From Acidobacteriota bacterium (GTDB taxonomy: Bacteria > Acidobacteriota > Vicinamibacteria > Vicinamibacterales > Fen-181): DNA of 64,000 bases. A program made the position numbers and the translations under genes. Each line of letters starts with the position of its first letter. The stretch's first letter is position 1. The notes beneath the pieces were generated by a model that made no database searches, was not told where the DNA came from, and saw only the letters and a list, made by a program, of their open reading frames with translations. Location: contig PMZR01000016.1 of assembly GCA_003170135.1 (NCBI GenBank), positions 60,060 through 124,059 of the forward strand. The letters run 5' to 3'. Below are positions 49,633 to 59,146 of this stretch, one piece after another.

Positions 49633-49789
49633 GGTCGCGCTGACGCTTGACCCTCGAGCCGGACGCGCGTCCTGCGCGCCTGCGGACTCGAGCCGTGAAC
49701 CGCTCTCCGGCGAGAATTTCCGCGAGCGGTCAATCGGGAATTGTAACACGCGTGGAGGGCGCGGATGTGAAGGCGGGTCTGCGGCGCGT

Positions 49790-51826
49790 CTACTGCTGGG
49801 GATGCGACCGTTGGCGTTCCCTGTAGGCGGCTACCCGGTACTGGAGTTCGGAGATGAGCGCCTGGTTGTGCTGGGCCACGGCGAGCCGCAGCGCCTCATC
49901 CGCGGTCGCCGCCGCGTCGCCGAACCGTCCGGTGGCGGCCTGCGCCGCAGCCAGGATGTCGAGCGTCCGTGCGTCGCTGCGCGCGGTCAGCGCGGATGCC
50001 CGCTCGGCCAGCGCCACCGCCCGGACGGGGTCTCTTACTGATTCGTCGCTCGAATCCGCAAGAATCTCGGCGAGGTGGCCGAGCAGTATCGGATCGTCGC
50101 CCTGGACCTCGAGGGCACGCGCAAGATGGGGCACCGCGAGCCCGTCCTGCCTGCCGCTCGCGTAAGCCTGGCCCAGCCAGCGGTGCGAATCGACGTCGTT
50201 GGGCCGCAAGGCGACCGCGCGCTCGAGGTGAGCAATCGCGTGCTCGAGCTTGCCCTGCGCGGCCTGCGCCGCCCCGAGCCTGCTCTGCGCCATCGGGTCT
50301 GCCCCGTCGAGATCGACGGCGGCTTGAAGCTGTGCCTCGGCATCGGCAAACCGGCGAGCGCTCATCAGCGACACACCGTAGGCGACGCGCGCACGCTCGT
50401 TGCCGGGCTGCTTGGTCACCGTGTCCCGCCACAACGTCTCCTCGCTCCAGTAGTCCCGGTTCCTGGCCCGCGTGGCCGTGCCCAACGCGAGGACAACGAC
50501 GAGGGTGAGCGTCGCGGCGAACGCCGCCCGTGCGCGAAGAGAAGTCGACGAGCCGGGTGCCAGGGGCGCGAGGACGCGCCGGCCCACCAGGTAGGTTCCG
50601 GTGACCGCGCACGCCACGACGGCAGCGAGCGGCAGGTACATGCGCTGCTCGGCCGCGACCTCGGTCACAATCGGCAGCACGCTCGAGGTCGGCGCGAGAA
50701 TCAGGAAGAACCACGCGCCGGCAAATCCGAGCGGGTGTCGCCGTGCGACGCCGAAAACGGCGGCGACGACGAGGATCGCGATGCACACCACCTGCGGCGT
50801 GAACACGCCGGGCGACGGGGCAATCGGCCACGTGTAGAGGAATACGAGAGGCGACGGCACGACGGCCAGGCGCAGGTAGTGGGTGACGACGTCGGCCTGC
50901 GTCAGCAGATACCGCCAGACGATGGCCCCCCCGAGGTCCACGGATGGAGCGCGATGCTCGTGCAGCACCAGCGCCGCCAGGATCAACCAGGTCGAGGCAA
51001 GACCCGCAACGAACGGCCACCGAGGGTGCGCGCGATCGCCAAAGGTCCAGTCCCACAGCCACACGATAATCGGCGCGGTGACCATCGCTTCCTTGGTCGC
51101 CATGCCCAGCGCACAGCACGCGATGGCGCCGGCGGCCCAGAGGCGCGCGCGGGGCATGCCGCCTGCCGCGCGAATCGCGCAGTAGAGGGTCAGCAGGTAG
51201 AAGAGGCCCATGAGCGACTCGACCCGCTGCACCACGTAGGTGACCGACACGGTCTGCAGAGGGTGAACCAGCCACAGGAGCGCGACGATGAAGGCGAGCC
51301 AGTGCGCCTGCGCGCCGAAGGTCGCGCGAAGACGGTTGCTCGACAGCGTGCGTCTCACGACACCCAAGAGGGCGAGCGCTGCCGCCAGGTGAATCGCGAG
51401 ATTCAGAAAGTGATAACTCCAGACGTTGCGCAGGAAGGCGTCCGCCCTCTCGGGCGCCTCCCGGTCCGGGGCGACGAACACGTCGCGCGCATCGGGCGGG
51501 GCGAACGCGTAGTTGATGGCGAGCGAGAGGTTCGCGACGGGCCGCCCGGCCACGGTCGACGCTCCGGGCGGTGACAGGGACGTGGAGAGCGCCCTGATGG
51601 TCGGATTCCGCGCGATGGCCCGCACGTCGTCCAGGAGGAAGACACCCGGAAAGCTGGTCGAATACGCCCAGACGCCTGCCGCGACGAGAAGCGCGGCCAG
51701 CGCGAATACAACCGCAGCGCGTAGGTCAGGCGACCTAGGGTCCGGTCGAACGCGCAGGACGACCGCTGCGCCACGGGCGGAATCCGGTCGAGCGCGTGTG
51801 CGGGACTTCTGTCGTTTCGCGGACAC
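49790..51826 (-). CDS. Multi-pass membrane protein with C-terminal TPR repeats (TMTC-like)
   Basis: 678 aa. About ten hydrophobic segments between residues 35 and 440, with a luminal loop carrying [18 protein letters not shown], like the DD-containing first loop of GT-C glycosyltransferases and the TMTC family. The C-terminal third has TPRs ([54 protein letters not shown]). Probably a polyprenyl-phosphate-dependent protein glycosyltransferase; donor and target are unknown. Confidence 0.82.
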   Translation of the reverse strand: MSAKRQKSRTRARPDSARGAAVVLRVRPDPRSPDLRAAVVFALAALLVAAGVWAYSTSFPGVFLLDDVRAIARNPTIRALSTSLSPPGASTVAGRPVANLSLAINYAFAPPDARDVFVAPDREAPERADAFLRNVWSYHFLNLAIHLAAALALLGVVRRTLSSNRLRATFGAQAHWLAFIVALLWLVHPLQTVSVTYVVQRVESLMGLFYLLTLYCAIRAAGGMPRARLWAAGAIACCALGMATKEAMVTAPIIVWLWDWTFGDRAHPRWPFVAGLASTWLILAALVLHEHRAPSVDLGGAIVWRYLLTQADVVTHYLRLAVVPSPLVFLYTWPIAPSPGVFTPQVVCIAILVVAAVFGVARRHPLGFAGAWFFLILAPTSSVLPIVTEVAAEQRMYLPLAAVVACAVTGTYLVGRRVLAPLAPGSSTSLRARAAFAATLTLVVVLALGTATRARNRDYWSEETLWRDTVTKQPGNERARVAYGVSLMSARRFADAEAQLQAAVDLDGADPMAQSRLGAAQAAQGKLEHAIAHLERAVALRPNDVDSHRWLGQAYASGRQDGLAVPHLARALEVQGDDPILLGHLAEILADSSDESVRDPVRAVALAERASALTARSDARTLDILAAAQAATGRFGDAAATADEALRLAVAQHNQALISELQYRVAAYRERQRSHPQQ

Positions 51827-51901
51827 GGATCGAGATGCCCCTCGGGCGGCGGCGAGTCCCGCCCAATGTCGAGTTCCGGATCGGCCGGGGCGGATTGTAG
51901 A

Positions 51902-53137
51902 TCAAACGACGCCGGCGGACCTCAGCCGCGCGAGCGCGGCGTCATCAACGCCAACCGAGCGGAACACGTCGTCTGTATCCGCACCGAGCGGCCGCGCCGG
52001 CTCGATCGGAAGACGCTCGTCGTCGCGCCGAGGCGACGTGCCGCGGTGGCCGAAGACAATCGGGCTGCGGACGAACATCGAGCGACCGTCACCGGTCACG
52101 GCGCCGCGCAGCGCGAGATGCGGATCGGCAAGCGCCTCGCCGATCGTGTTGACGGGCGCCAGGCAGACCTCCGCGTCGGCGAACATCGAAAGCCAGTCCG
52201 CGAGCGACCGCGACCGGAAGATCGCCGCGGTCTCCTCTCGCAGCCTGGCCTGTTCGGAAAGCGCGAACTGGATTGCAACGAAGTCCGGACGGCCAACGCG
52301 CTCGCAGAAGGTCCGCCAGAACTTCTGCTCGATGGCCGCGAGCGCGACGTGTCGTCCATCGGCGGTCGCGTAGACGTTGTAACAGGCCGCGTCTCCGTCG
52401 ATCGGCAGGTGCCCGGGCTCGTCCGTTCCGTGCAGCATCGCCGCCGCGGCGGGAAACGTGAGCCACGACGCCGCGACGTCGTGGATCGCGATGTCGACCG
52501 ACGATCCGCTGCCGGTGCGCTCGCGTTGAAACAGGGCGGCGAGAATGCCGGCGGCCGCCGCCCAGGCGCTGCCGATATCGGCGACCAGCAGGTGCGGGAC
52601 GTGGGGCGTTTCGCAGGACTGACGTCCTGCGCCACGAGAGAGCCCGGGACCGCGGCGAGCGCCCGGCTGATCGATCTCGAACAGGCCCGCGAGCGCCACG
52701 AAGTTCAGGTCGTGCGCGGCGCGCTCGGCGTACGGGCCGCTCTGGCCGAACCCGGTGAGCGAGCAGTGCACGAGCCTGGGATGACGCGGCAGGACATCCG
52801 CCGCCGAGACCCTCAGCCGGCGCGCCGTCCGCGGTCTGAAGCTCTCGATGAGAACGTCGGCGCTCCCGAGCAGGCGATCGAGCAACGCGCCCGATTCGTC
52901 CGCGCGCAGGTCGAGGGTGATGCTTCGTTTGTTCCGGTTCAGCGCCCGATGGTACACGCTGAGGCCGTCGACCTGCGGCGGGAGCGTCCGCATCAGGTCG
53001 CCACCGCGCGGATCTTCGACCTTGACGACCTCCGCGCCAAAGTCCGCCAGGACGAGCGTGCAGCAGGCGCCGGGCAGCAGACGCGTCAGGTCGATGACCC
53101 GCACGCCGTCAAGCGGCTGGGCCGCGGTATCGTTCAT
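51902..53137 (-). CDS. CaiB/BaiF-type CoA transferase, AMACR-like
   Basis: 411 aa from ATG 53137. Class III CoA-transferase fold: VRVIDLTRLLPGACCTLVLA, VEDPRGGDLMR, LNRNKRSITLDLR. AAHDLNFVALAGLFE and LLVADIGSAWAAAAGIL correspond to the catalytic His and Asp segments of alpha-methylacyl-CoA racemases, and the C-terminal AACYNVYATADGRHVALAAI is also racemase-like. Either racemisation of 2-methylacyl-CoA or CoA transfer. No CoA-related neighbours. Confidence 0.88.
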   Translation of the reverse strand: MNDTAAQPLDGVRVIDLTRLLPGACCTLVLADFGAEVVKVEDPRGGDLMRTLPPQVDGLSVYHRALNRNKRSITLDLRADESGALLDRLLGSADVLIESFRPRTARRLRVSAADVLPRHPRLVHCSLTGFGQSGPYAERAAHDLNFVALAGLFEIDQPGARRGPGLSRGAGRQSCETPHVPHLLVADIGSAWAAAAGILAALFQRERTGSGSSVDIAIHDVAASWLTFPAAAAMLHGTDEPGHLPIDGDAACYNVYATADGRHVALAAIEQKFWRTFCERVGRPDFVAIQFALSEQARLREETAAIFRSRSLADWLSMFADAEVCLAPVNTIGEALADPHLALRGAVTGDGRSMFVRSPIVFGHRGTSPRRDDERLPIEPARPLGADTDDVFRSVGVDDAALARLRSAGVV

Positions 53138-53195
53138 CACCCCGCCGGTGCCCTGCGACCGCATGGCCGCGGGCTTGCTCCGCCGAAGCCGGCAC

Positions 53196-54623
53196 TCATC
53201 GTGCCTGTGCGTCCTCGCGCTGGCGAAGGCGGGAGTGGCGGACCCCATACGAGAAATACAAGACGAGACCGATCACCAGCCACCATCCGAACCGCCACCA
53301 TGCCTGCGTGGGCAACCCCTTCATCACGAACAGGCATGCAGCCGCGCCCAGGACGCAGACGGGCCAGACGAATGGAACGCGGAACGGCCGCGGACGCTCG
53401 GGTTCCGTGTACCGGAGCACGAGCACTCCCGTGCAGACGAGCGTGAACGCGAAGAGTGTGCCGATGTTGGTCAGGTCGTACGTTTCCGCGGCGTCGCCGA
53501 TCGCCGACGCCAGCGCCACCACGATCCCGGTCAGCAGCGTTGTGGTGTAGGGCGTGCGGTGGATCGGATGCACGTGGGCGGCCCACGCCGGCAGCAGGCC
53601 GTCCCGCGCCATCGAGAAGAAGATGCGCGGCTGGCCGTACTGGAACACGAGCAGGACCGCGGCCATCGAGACGGTGGCCCCGAGCGCGACAATCCATCCG
53701 GCGGTCTGCAGACCCGCGAGTTGCAGCGCCCGCGCGAGCGGATCGGCGACGGCCAGTTCCTTGTAGGGCACCATGCCCGTCAGGACCGCGCCGATGACCA
53801 CGTAGATCACCGTGCAGATGGCAAGGCCGCCGAGGATGCCGATCGGCAGGTTGCGCTGCGGGTCCTTCGTCTCTTCGGCCGCCGTGGAGATGGCGTCGAA
53901 ACCGATGTAGGCGAAGAAGACGATCGCCGCTCCCTGGTGGATGCCGGTGAATCCATTCGGCGCGAACGGATGGTAGTTCGCGGTGTTGATGTGCCGGAGC
54001 CCGACGAAGATGAACAGGCTGAGCACGAGCAGCTTGATCGTCACCATGATGTTGTTGGCGGTCGAGCTCTCGCGCGCGCCGCGCAGCAGCAGCCAGGTGA
54101 TCAACATCACGATGCCGAACGCGGGCACGTTCACGAGAATCGGCATCCCGAACACATTCGGCGCGCTCTGCAGCACGCCGTGTACGGCCGGATCCGAACT
54201 GAGAAGCGCCGTGCGGTACCCTGTGCTCAGCCACGGCGGGAGGGTGATGCCGACCCCCCTCAGCAGGATCGCGAAGTAGTCGCCCCACGAGATGGCCACC
54301 GCCACGTTGCCGACGGCGTATTCGAGAATCAGGTCCCACCCGATGATCCAGGCGACGATTTCGCCCAGCGTGGCGTACGAATACGCGTAGGCGCTACCGG
54401 CCTGCGGGATCATCGCCGCCAGTTCCGCGTAGCAGAGCGCGGCCAGGGCGCAGACGGCGCCGAGCAGCAGGAACGAGAACACGAGCGCCGGACCCGCGCC
54501 CTGCCGAATCACATGGCCGGCCGCGTCGACCTGCCCCGCCGCCGCGGTGCCGATCGCGCCGAAGATGCCCGCCCCGATCACCGCACCGATCGCGAGCATG
54601 ATCAGGTCGCCGGCGCCGAGCAC
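53196..54623 (-). CDS. APC-family amino acid permease (cationic amino acid transporter-like)
   Basis: 475 aa from GTG 54623; homology begins earlier. The in-frame codons upstream read LFRRKPIEDLLVDGERPNAL, a typical permease N-terminus, and are preceded by SD GGAGGA, but the only start candidate at the right distance is CTG (54689-54687). The true protein is thus probably 497 aa. Motif GAGDLIMLAIGAVIGAGIFG, 12-14 transmembrane segments, LCYAELAAMIPQAGSAYAYS. Amino-acid uptake. Confidence 0.9.
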   Translation of the reverse strand: MLGAGDLIMLAIGAVIGAGIFGAIGTAAAGQVDAAGHVIRQGAGPALVFSFLLLGAVCALAALCYAELAAMIPQAGSAYAYSYATLGEIVAWIIGWDLILEYAVGNVAVAISWGDYFAILLRGVGITLPPWLSTGYRTALLSSDPAVHGVLQSAPNVFGMPILVNVPAFGIVMLITWLLLRGARESSTANNIMVTIKLLVLSLFIFVGLRHINTANYHPFAPNGFTGIHQGAAIVFFAYIGFDAISTAAEETKDPQRNLPIGILGGLAICTVIYVVIGAVLTGMVPYKELAVADPLARALQLAGLQTAGWIVALGATVSMAAVLLVFQYGQPRIFFSMARDGLLPAWAAHVHPIHRTPYTTTLLTGIVVALASAIGDAAETYDLTNIGTLFAFTLVCTGVLVLRYTEPERPRPFRVPFVWPVCVLGAAACLFVMKGLPTQAWWRFGWWLVIGLVLYFSYGVRHSRLRQREDAQAR

Positions 54624-54742
54624 GCGCTTGAGGGCGTTCGGCCGCTCTCCATCGACCAGCAGATCTTCGATTGGCTTTCGTCTGAACAGATGCAGAGCGT
54701 CCTCCGATCACGTGGGGCAGGTGTGTGTCACGCGTCCCGAAT

Positions 54743-55759
54743 TCATGGTTGCAGGCTGGACGGCAGGAATCGGTAGGCCGTGTCGTTGGACGAGACCACC
54801 AGGCCGCCGCCGGGATCGAACGCCAAGCCTACCAGATTTGTCGCCGCCACGATCGGCTCGATTGTGCGGCCGTCGTTTGTGACCCGGTAGACGCCGCTCC
54901 AGCCCGCCGCCGCCTCGACCACGTGCAGGACACCGGCAGGATCGAAGGCCAGTCCCTGCGGCCGCCCGAACGCGGAGGTGACGATCTCCACGCCCCCGTC
55001 CTCGCCGATGCGGTAGACATGGTCGTAGGAGGCGAGCGTCGGGCCGGTCGCATAGAGCGCCCCGTCCGGGCCCATCGCCAGGTGGAACGCGGCGACGCTG
55101 GATGGAATCGTCGCATGGGGGTGCGCCGTGCCGGAGGCGGGATCCAGCCGCAGGATAGTGCCGGTGCGGTCGCCCACGAACAGGCTGCCGTCGGCGGCGA
55201 ACGCCAGTCCGCACGCAATGCCAAGGTCGGTTCCGATCGGCGCCGCCCCGCCATCGGGGTCCACGCGGTAGACCTTGCCGTCGAAACGGCTCGACACGTA
55301 CAGGCGGCGGTCGGGGCCGAAGGCCATCGACGTGGCGTTCACGATCCCCGACACGAACGGCTCCCGCGTCCCGTCAGGTCGGACCCGAAAGATCGACACC
55401 GCCACGCGTTGTCCCCGCGGGCCGCTGTCGGTCACGTACAGGTTGGACTCCCGGTCGAATACCGGGTTGTCCACCTGGTGCAGGTCGGTCGCGAACGGCA
55501 AGGCGACGTCGAGGTACCCGATGCCTTTCACGCCATCGACCGCGACATTCACGTGAGACGAGGCGAGCCCGTCCGGAACGAGTACCCCGGCCGACCGCGT
55601 GGACGCGAAGACCACGCGCGCCGGCAGCCCGCCGATCCGGATCTCGGGCAACTGGCGCGCATCCACGTCGTAGTGGGGAAGGCGCACGGTGACCCGCGCA
55701 CCAGGAACCGCGCATGGCGGGAAGACGGTAATCGCGCTCCGGCGAGCGGAAGCAGGCAT
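54743..55759 (-). CDS. TIG-domain plus beta-propeller (NHL/SMP-30-like) protein
   Basis: 338 aa. N-terminal IPT/TIG Ig-like domain (ITVFPPCAVPGARVTVRLPH, residues about 8-90), then about six propeller repeats of the form DRxxxLYVxSRxxGxVYRVDPDG (for example GPDRRLYVSSRFDGKVYRVD, FAADGSLFVGDRTGTILRLD). No signal peptide visible. Possibly a gluconolactonase/lactonase-like or purely binding protein. 6 bp downstream of the HNH gene, so likely co-transcribed. Confidence 0.8.
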   Translation of the reverse strand: MPASARRSAITVFPPCAVPGARVTVRLPHYDVDARQLPEIRIGGLPARVVFASTRSAGVLVPDGLASSHVNVAVDGVKGIGYLDVALPFATDLHQVDNPVFDRESNLYVTDSGPRGQRVAVSIFRVRPDGTREPFVSGIVNATSMAFGPDRRLYVSSRFDGKVYRVDPDGGAAPIGTDLGIACGLAFAADGSLFVGDRTGTILRLDPASGTAHPHATIPSSVAAFHLAMGPDGALYATGPTLASYDHVYRIGEDGGVEIVTSAFGRPQGLAFDPAGVLHVVEAAAGWSGVYRVTNDGRTIEPIVAATNLVGLAFDPGGGLVVSSNDTAYRFLPSSLQP

Positions 55760-55765
55760 CGGCAG

Positions 55766-56299
55766 CTACGAATCGTCCAGCTCGATGTGCCAGTAGAGAT
55801 AGTCCCGCCAGCTGTCCGGTGCGTTCCGCAGCCCAATCGTGATCCGGATGGCAGGCGTCGACACCGGGCGTCGCGGCGCACGGATGAGCCGGAGGCCGGC
55901 CTCCGCGGGCGTGCGCCCGCCCTTCTCGCGGTTGCAGGTGATGCAGCAGGTGACGATGTTCTCCCAGTCCTTGCGACCACCCTGCGCGACCGGCACGACG
56001 TGATCGAAGGTCAGTTCGGTCATCGGGAACGGTTCGCCGCAGTACTGGCACGTGTATTCGTCGCGGGCATAGATGTTCGCGCGCGAGAACGGCACGTAGT
56101 CGAGCCGGCGCTTCACGCGGACGTAGCGGAGCAGCCTGATGACCGAGGGGAGCCGCATCGTGAAGGAAACGGCCCGGATTTCGCGGTCGTAGACAGAGAT
56201 GACCTCAACCTTCCCCTGGCACCACAGCGTGATCGCCTTCTGCCAATGGACGATTCGAAGCGGCTCGTACGACGCGTTGAGGAGGAGCGTCTGCTCCAT
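55766..56299 (-). CDS. HNH endonuclease family protein
   Basis: 177 aa. HNH domain with structural zinc cysteines: CQYCGEP, FDHVVPVAQGGRKDWENIVT, CCITCNREKGGRTPAEAGLRL. The N-terminal EQTLLLNASYEPLRIVHWQK is characteristic of a widely distributed, uncharacterised HNH family in several phyla. ATG 56299 used; ATG 56308 is equally possible. No phage or restriction genes nearby, so role unknown. Confidence 0.9.
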   Translation of the reverse strand: MEQTLLLNASYEPLRIVHWQKAITLWCQGKVEVISVYDREIRAVSFTMRLPSVIRLLRYVRVKRRLDYVPFSRANIYARDEYTCQYCGEPFPMTELTFDHVVPVAQGGRKDWENIVTCCITCNREKGGRTPAEAGLRLIRAPRRPVSTPAIRITIGLRNAPDSWRDYLYWHIELDDS

Positions 56300-56503
56300 G
56301 TCGCACATTTTGACGGATGGGATCTCGACTGTCAACCGGATGACGCGCGGATGACGCGCGTAACTCCCGACGCGAGAGCGCCTTACGGAGTCTAATGCAG
56401 ACCTGAAGCGCGGCGGCTCACTGGCGGACGCCCCGCCATCGTCCGAAAGACAACTGTGATGCACTGGCAGGAGAAAAGGGTCGGCGGATGCACGTCCGCG
56501 CGG

Positions 56504-56998
56504 ATGAGGTGGCGGCTGGCCCTGCTGGTGGCCGCGATCGTCATCACCTCAGCCTGCGCGAACCGCGGCACGCCACCCCGGTTCCCGGGCGCCATCCGAT
56601 CGCCACGGCCCGCGTCGGAAGCGGGGGCCGGGGTGGCCGAGACCGCGGAGCGCCTCGAGGGGACGCCGTATCGCTCCGGCGGCAGCGACACGGCGGGCTT
56701 CGATTGCAGCGGCTTCGTGCGGTACGTGTTCGCGCGACACGGCGTGACACTGCCCCGCAGCGTGCGTGAACAATTCCAGGCGGGCCTGGCGGTTCCCCGC
56801 GATTCGCTCGTCGCGGGCGATCTCGTCTTCTTCTCGACAAGCGCGCCCGGCGCCACGCACGTCGGCATCATCCTCAGGGACGACTGGTTCGTGCACGCGC
56901 CGAGCGAGCGCGGCGTGGTCCGGGCCGAGCGCCTGGCCACCGTGTACTGGGCGAAGCGGTACGTTGGCGCCCGGCGCATTCTGCTCCCTGCCTCGTAA
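56504..56998 (+). CDS. NlpC/P60 cysteine peptidase lipoprotein
   Basis: 164 aa from ATG 56504; lipoprotein signal MRWRLALLVAAIVITSACAN. NlpC/P60 catalytic triad: Cys in DTAGFDCSGFVRYVF, His in ATHVGIILRDD, third polar residue His in FVHAPSERGV. Cell-wall hydrolase cutting peptide cross-links in peptidoglycan. Upstream GTG 56456 / ATG 56459 would add a non-signal extension. Confidence 0.9.
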   Translation: MRWRLALLVAAIVITSACANRGTPPRFPGAIRSPRPASEAGAGVAETAERLEGTPYRSGGSDTAGFDCSGFVRYVFARHGVTLPRSVREQFQAGLAVPRDSLVAGDLVFFSTSAPGATHVGIILRDDWFVHAPSERGVVRAERLATVYWAKRYVGARRILLPAS

Positions 56999-57089
56999 GG
57001 CCGGAGACCTGCACACCATCGCGCGCAGTGGCCCGCCCATCGCGCAGTCCTCGAGTCGGGTCGATTTGATCTTCAGCCGGGGTTCGATC

Positions 57090-58049
57090 TCAGTCCGTGT
57101 GCCGAGGACGCTCGCACGCGGCGGCGACGGCGCGTTCGTCGAGCACCGCGGTCAGCAGCCGCACCGACGGTCGGGCCCGGTGCGACGCGCTGCGCCCGCT
57201 CGCGGCGGGCTCGTCGAAGAACTGGCGGATGCAGAGATCGGCGTCGGTGTAGTGATGCGGCCGGTTGGATGATTTGATCGGCTCGATCTTCACGTGGACC
57301 GGCTCGGTCGGCGGCGACGACAGCGCTTCCATGTAGCGCTGCGGGAAGGACGGGAACGTGCGGAACGTGGTGGCGACGACACCGCCGAAGCGATGCGACA
57401 GATCGGCAAAAGGATACCTGAGGAAGTCGTAGCACGCCGGGTCTGGGTTGGTGCGCAGGTACTGCTTCACCATGCTCGAAACGGTCTGCAGGAACGCCGG
57501 GCCGTGCGAGAGCGCCGAGCAGGCGCCGTCGCGACGCTCGACGGTGCGAATGCCGTTGCTGTCGGGATCGATGTGATACAGCTCGTGCACGATCGTGTCG
57601 AGCTTCGCGACCCACGGCTCGACCCCGCGATAGAACTCCTCTTTGCGCGATCGCTCGAGCGACTGGTTGCAGAAGCGCGGCAGCGTGAAGGAAATCAGGT
57701 AATGGATCGGCGTCCGCGCGATCTCGACCGACGGGCACTTGACGACGAACCATTCCGAGCGACGGGTGATGCGTCCCGTTTCGCGGTCGCGCCAGTAGTA
57801 GTAGCCGGGCTCAGTGGGCGGAAGAGTCAGGCAATGGCAGGTGGCGAACGCGCCGTCGGCGCCGGCGCGACCGTACCTCGCGAACACCAACACGCGCGAT
57901 ACGTCGATGTACGACAGCGCGGGAACGCGCATGACGATGTCGTGCATCAGGTCGTTGATGCGGTCGGTGTAGTTGATCATGCGCGCTGCGCAACAGGCAC
58001 CCGAGGCAACCTCGTGCATCAGGGGCCCCGCCGACTCAAGGAGGGGCAT
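57090..58049 (-). CDS. Putative metallopeptidase-like protein with HELYHI motif
   Basis: 319 aa. The zinc-binding-like motif HELYHIDPDSNGIRT (HExxH plus Asp) lies near residue 177, followed by ALSHGPAFLQTV, a possible third ligand His, an arrangement of minimal gluzincin/metzincin type. Other features: an aromatic-rich N-terminal half (GYYYWRDRETG), three conserved-looking Cys (CHCLTLPP, CNQSLER). No signal peptide. Homologues not recognised. Start uncertain: 58049, 58019 and 57980 are in frame. Confidence 0.72.
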   Translation of the reverse strand: MPLLESAGPLMHEVASGACCAARMINYTDRINDLMHDIVMRVPALSYIDVSRVLVFARYGRAGADGAFATCHCLTLPPTEPGYYYWRDRETGRITRRSEWFVVKCPSVEIARTPIHYLISFTLPRFCNQSLERSRKEEFYRGVEPWVAKLDTIVHELYHIDPDSNGIRTVERRDGACSALSHGPAFLQTVSSMVKQYLRTNPDPACYDFLRYPFADLSHRFGGVVATTFRTFPSFPQRYMEALSSPPTEPVHVKIEPIKSSNRPHHYTDADLCIRQFFDEPAASGRSASHRARPSVRLLTAVLDERAVAAACERPRHTD

Positions 58050-58204
58050 GTCATGAGAGCAAAGTGCGGGAGCGCGGGAGCGGTCGCAATATTACGAACG
58101 CCGCCGCGGTGTGTCAAGGTGAACGTCGAGCTCATCCGTACGCAACGGGGCGCACCGATGTGCCCGCGCCGCGCGCTTCTCCGCGCGCGGCGACGCTCAG
58201 CAGC

Positions 58205-59092
58205 CTACACGGCAATCTCCTGCAGCGCGGCGAACTGCGCCCGGATCGCGTCGGTCGCCTGGGGCGAGGCCGGCCCCAGCGGCGCACGCGGATGTCCGCC
58301 GACATAGCCGGCCAGATCCAACGCGACTTTCAGCCCGCCGACGCCATAGACCGCCGTGACCGATCGCGCGAGCGGCGTCAATTGACGCTGCAGCAGCACC
58401 GCCTCGTCGTGACGCCCTTCGAGCACGAGCGTCAGCAGACGCACGCACAGATCGGGTACCACGCACGCGAGCGCCACGATCCCGCCGATCGCGCCGACGC
58501 ACAGGCTCGGGTAGAGCGTGGGCGCCGATCCGACCAGCACCTGGAAGTCGCGCGGCGTGTTGGCCACGAAATCGGCCACCAGCGCGATGTCCGGCGCGCT
58601 CTCCTTCACGCCGATGATGTTCGGGTGTTCCGCGAGCCGGGCGACCGCGGCCACCGGCAGCGTGACGCCGGTGAACATCGGCGCGTCGTAGAGCAGCACC
58701 GGAACGCGCGATGCGTCGGCCACCGCGGTGAAGTGGCGGATGAACACGTCGGCTGTCATCTGGCTCTTGTAGTAAGCCGGCGTCCGCACGAGCACGACGT
58801 CGGCACCCGCGTCGGCGGCGCGCGCCACCGCGGCGATCGTCGCCGGCGTCGACTCGCAGCCGGCGCCCGCGATGAGCGGCCTGGTGGCCGGCACGAGTTC
58901 GCGGGCAACCGCGACCACGCGGTACGCCTCGTCGTCGGTCAGGTATGGCGCTTCGCCGTTCGAGCCCAGCATCACCACGCCGCGAATGCGCGTCGTCGTG
59001 TAGCACTGCAGGTTCCGGCGCAGCGCGGGGAAATCGATCTCGTCGTTCTGGAATGGAGTCGTGACAGGTGGAAAGATGCCGTGCAGGTCCAT
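58205..59092 (-). CDS. DapA-family aldolase, 4-hydroxy-2-oxoglutarate aldolase-like
   Basis: 295 aa class I lyase of the DapA/NAL family. Schiff-base Lys in NIIGVKESAPD, Tyr in PVLLYDAP. The substrate loop reads LGSNGEAPYLT rather than GTTGE of dihydrodipicolinate synthase; GSNGE, GAGCESTPAT and the C-terminal GLKVALDLAGYVGGHPRAPL closely resemble human HOGA1. The enzyme may therefore cleave 4-hydroxy-2-oxoglutarate from hydroxyproline breakdown. It lies downstream of a peptide-type ABC importer, which fits that source. Annotators would often label it dapA. Confidence 0.9.
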   Translation of the reverse strand: MDLHGIFPPVTTPFQNDEIDFPALRRNLQCYTTTRIRGVVMLGSNGEAPYLTDDEAYRVVAVARELVPATRPLIAGAGCESTPATIAAVARAADAGADVVLVRTPAYYKSQMTADVFIRHFTAVADASRVPVLLYDAPMFTGVTLPVAAVARLAEHPNIIGVKESAPDIALVADFVANTPRDFQVLVGSAPTLYPSLCVGAIGGIVALACVVPDLCVRLLTLVLEGRHDEAVLLQRQLTPLARSVTAVYGVGGLKVALDLAGYVGGHPRAPLGPASPQATDAIRAQFAALQEIAV

Positions 59093-59106
59093 GGTGGTTA
59101 CCTTAT

Positions 59107-59141
59107 GAAGTCCGGAGTCCGGAGTCCGCGGTCCGAAGTGC
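59107..59141. repeat. Degenerate heptamer array D (5 x 7 bp)
   Basis: gaagtcc, ggagtcc, ggagtcc, gcggtcc, gaagtgc in 7-bp register between the importer operon and the aldolase gene; the unit is the reverse complement of array B (ggactcc). On the minus strand it sits 15 bp upstream of the aldolase ATG. Confidence 0.8.
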
Positions 59142-59146
59142 GGTGA

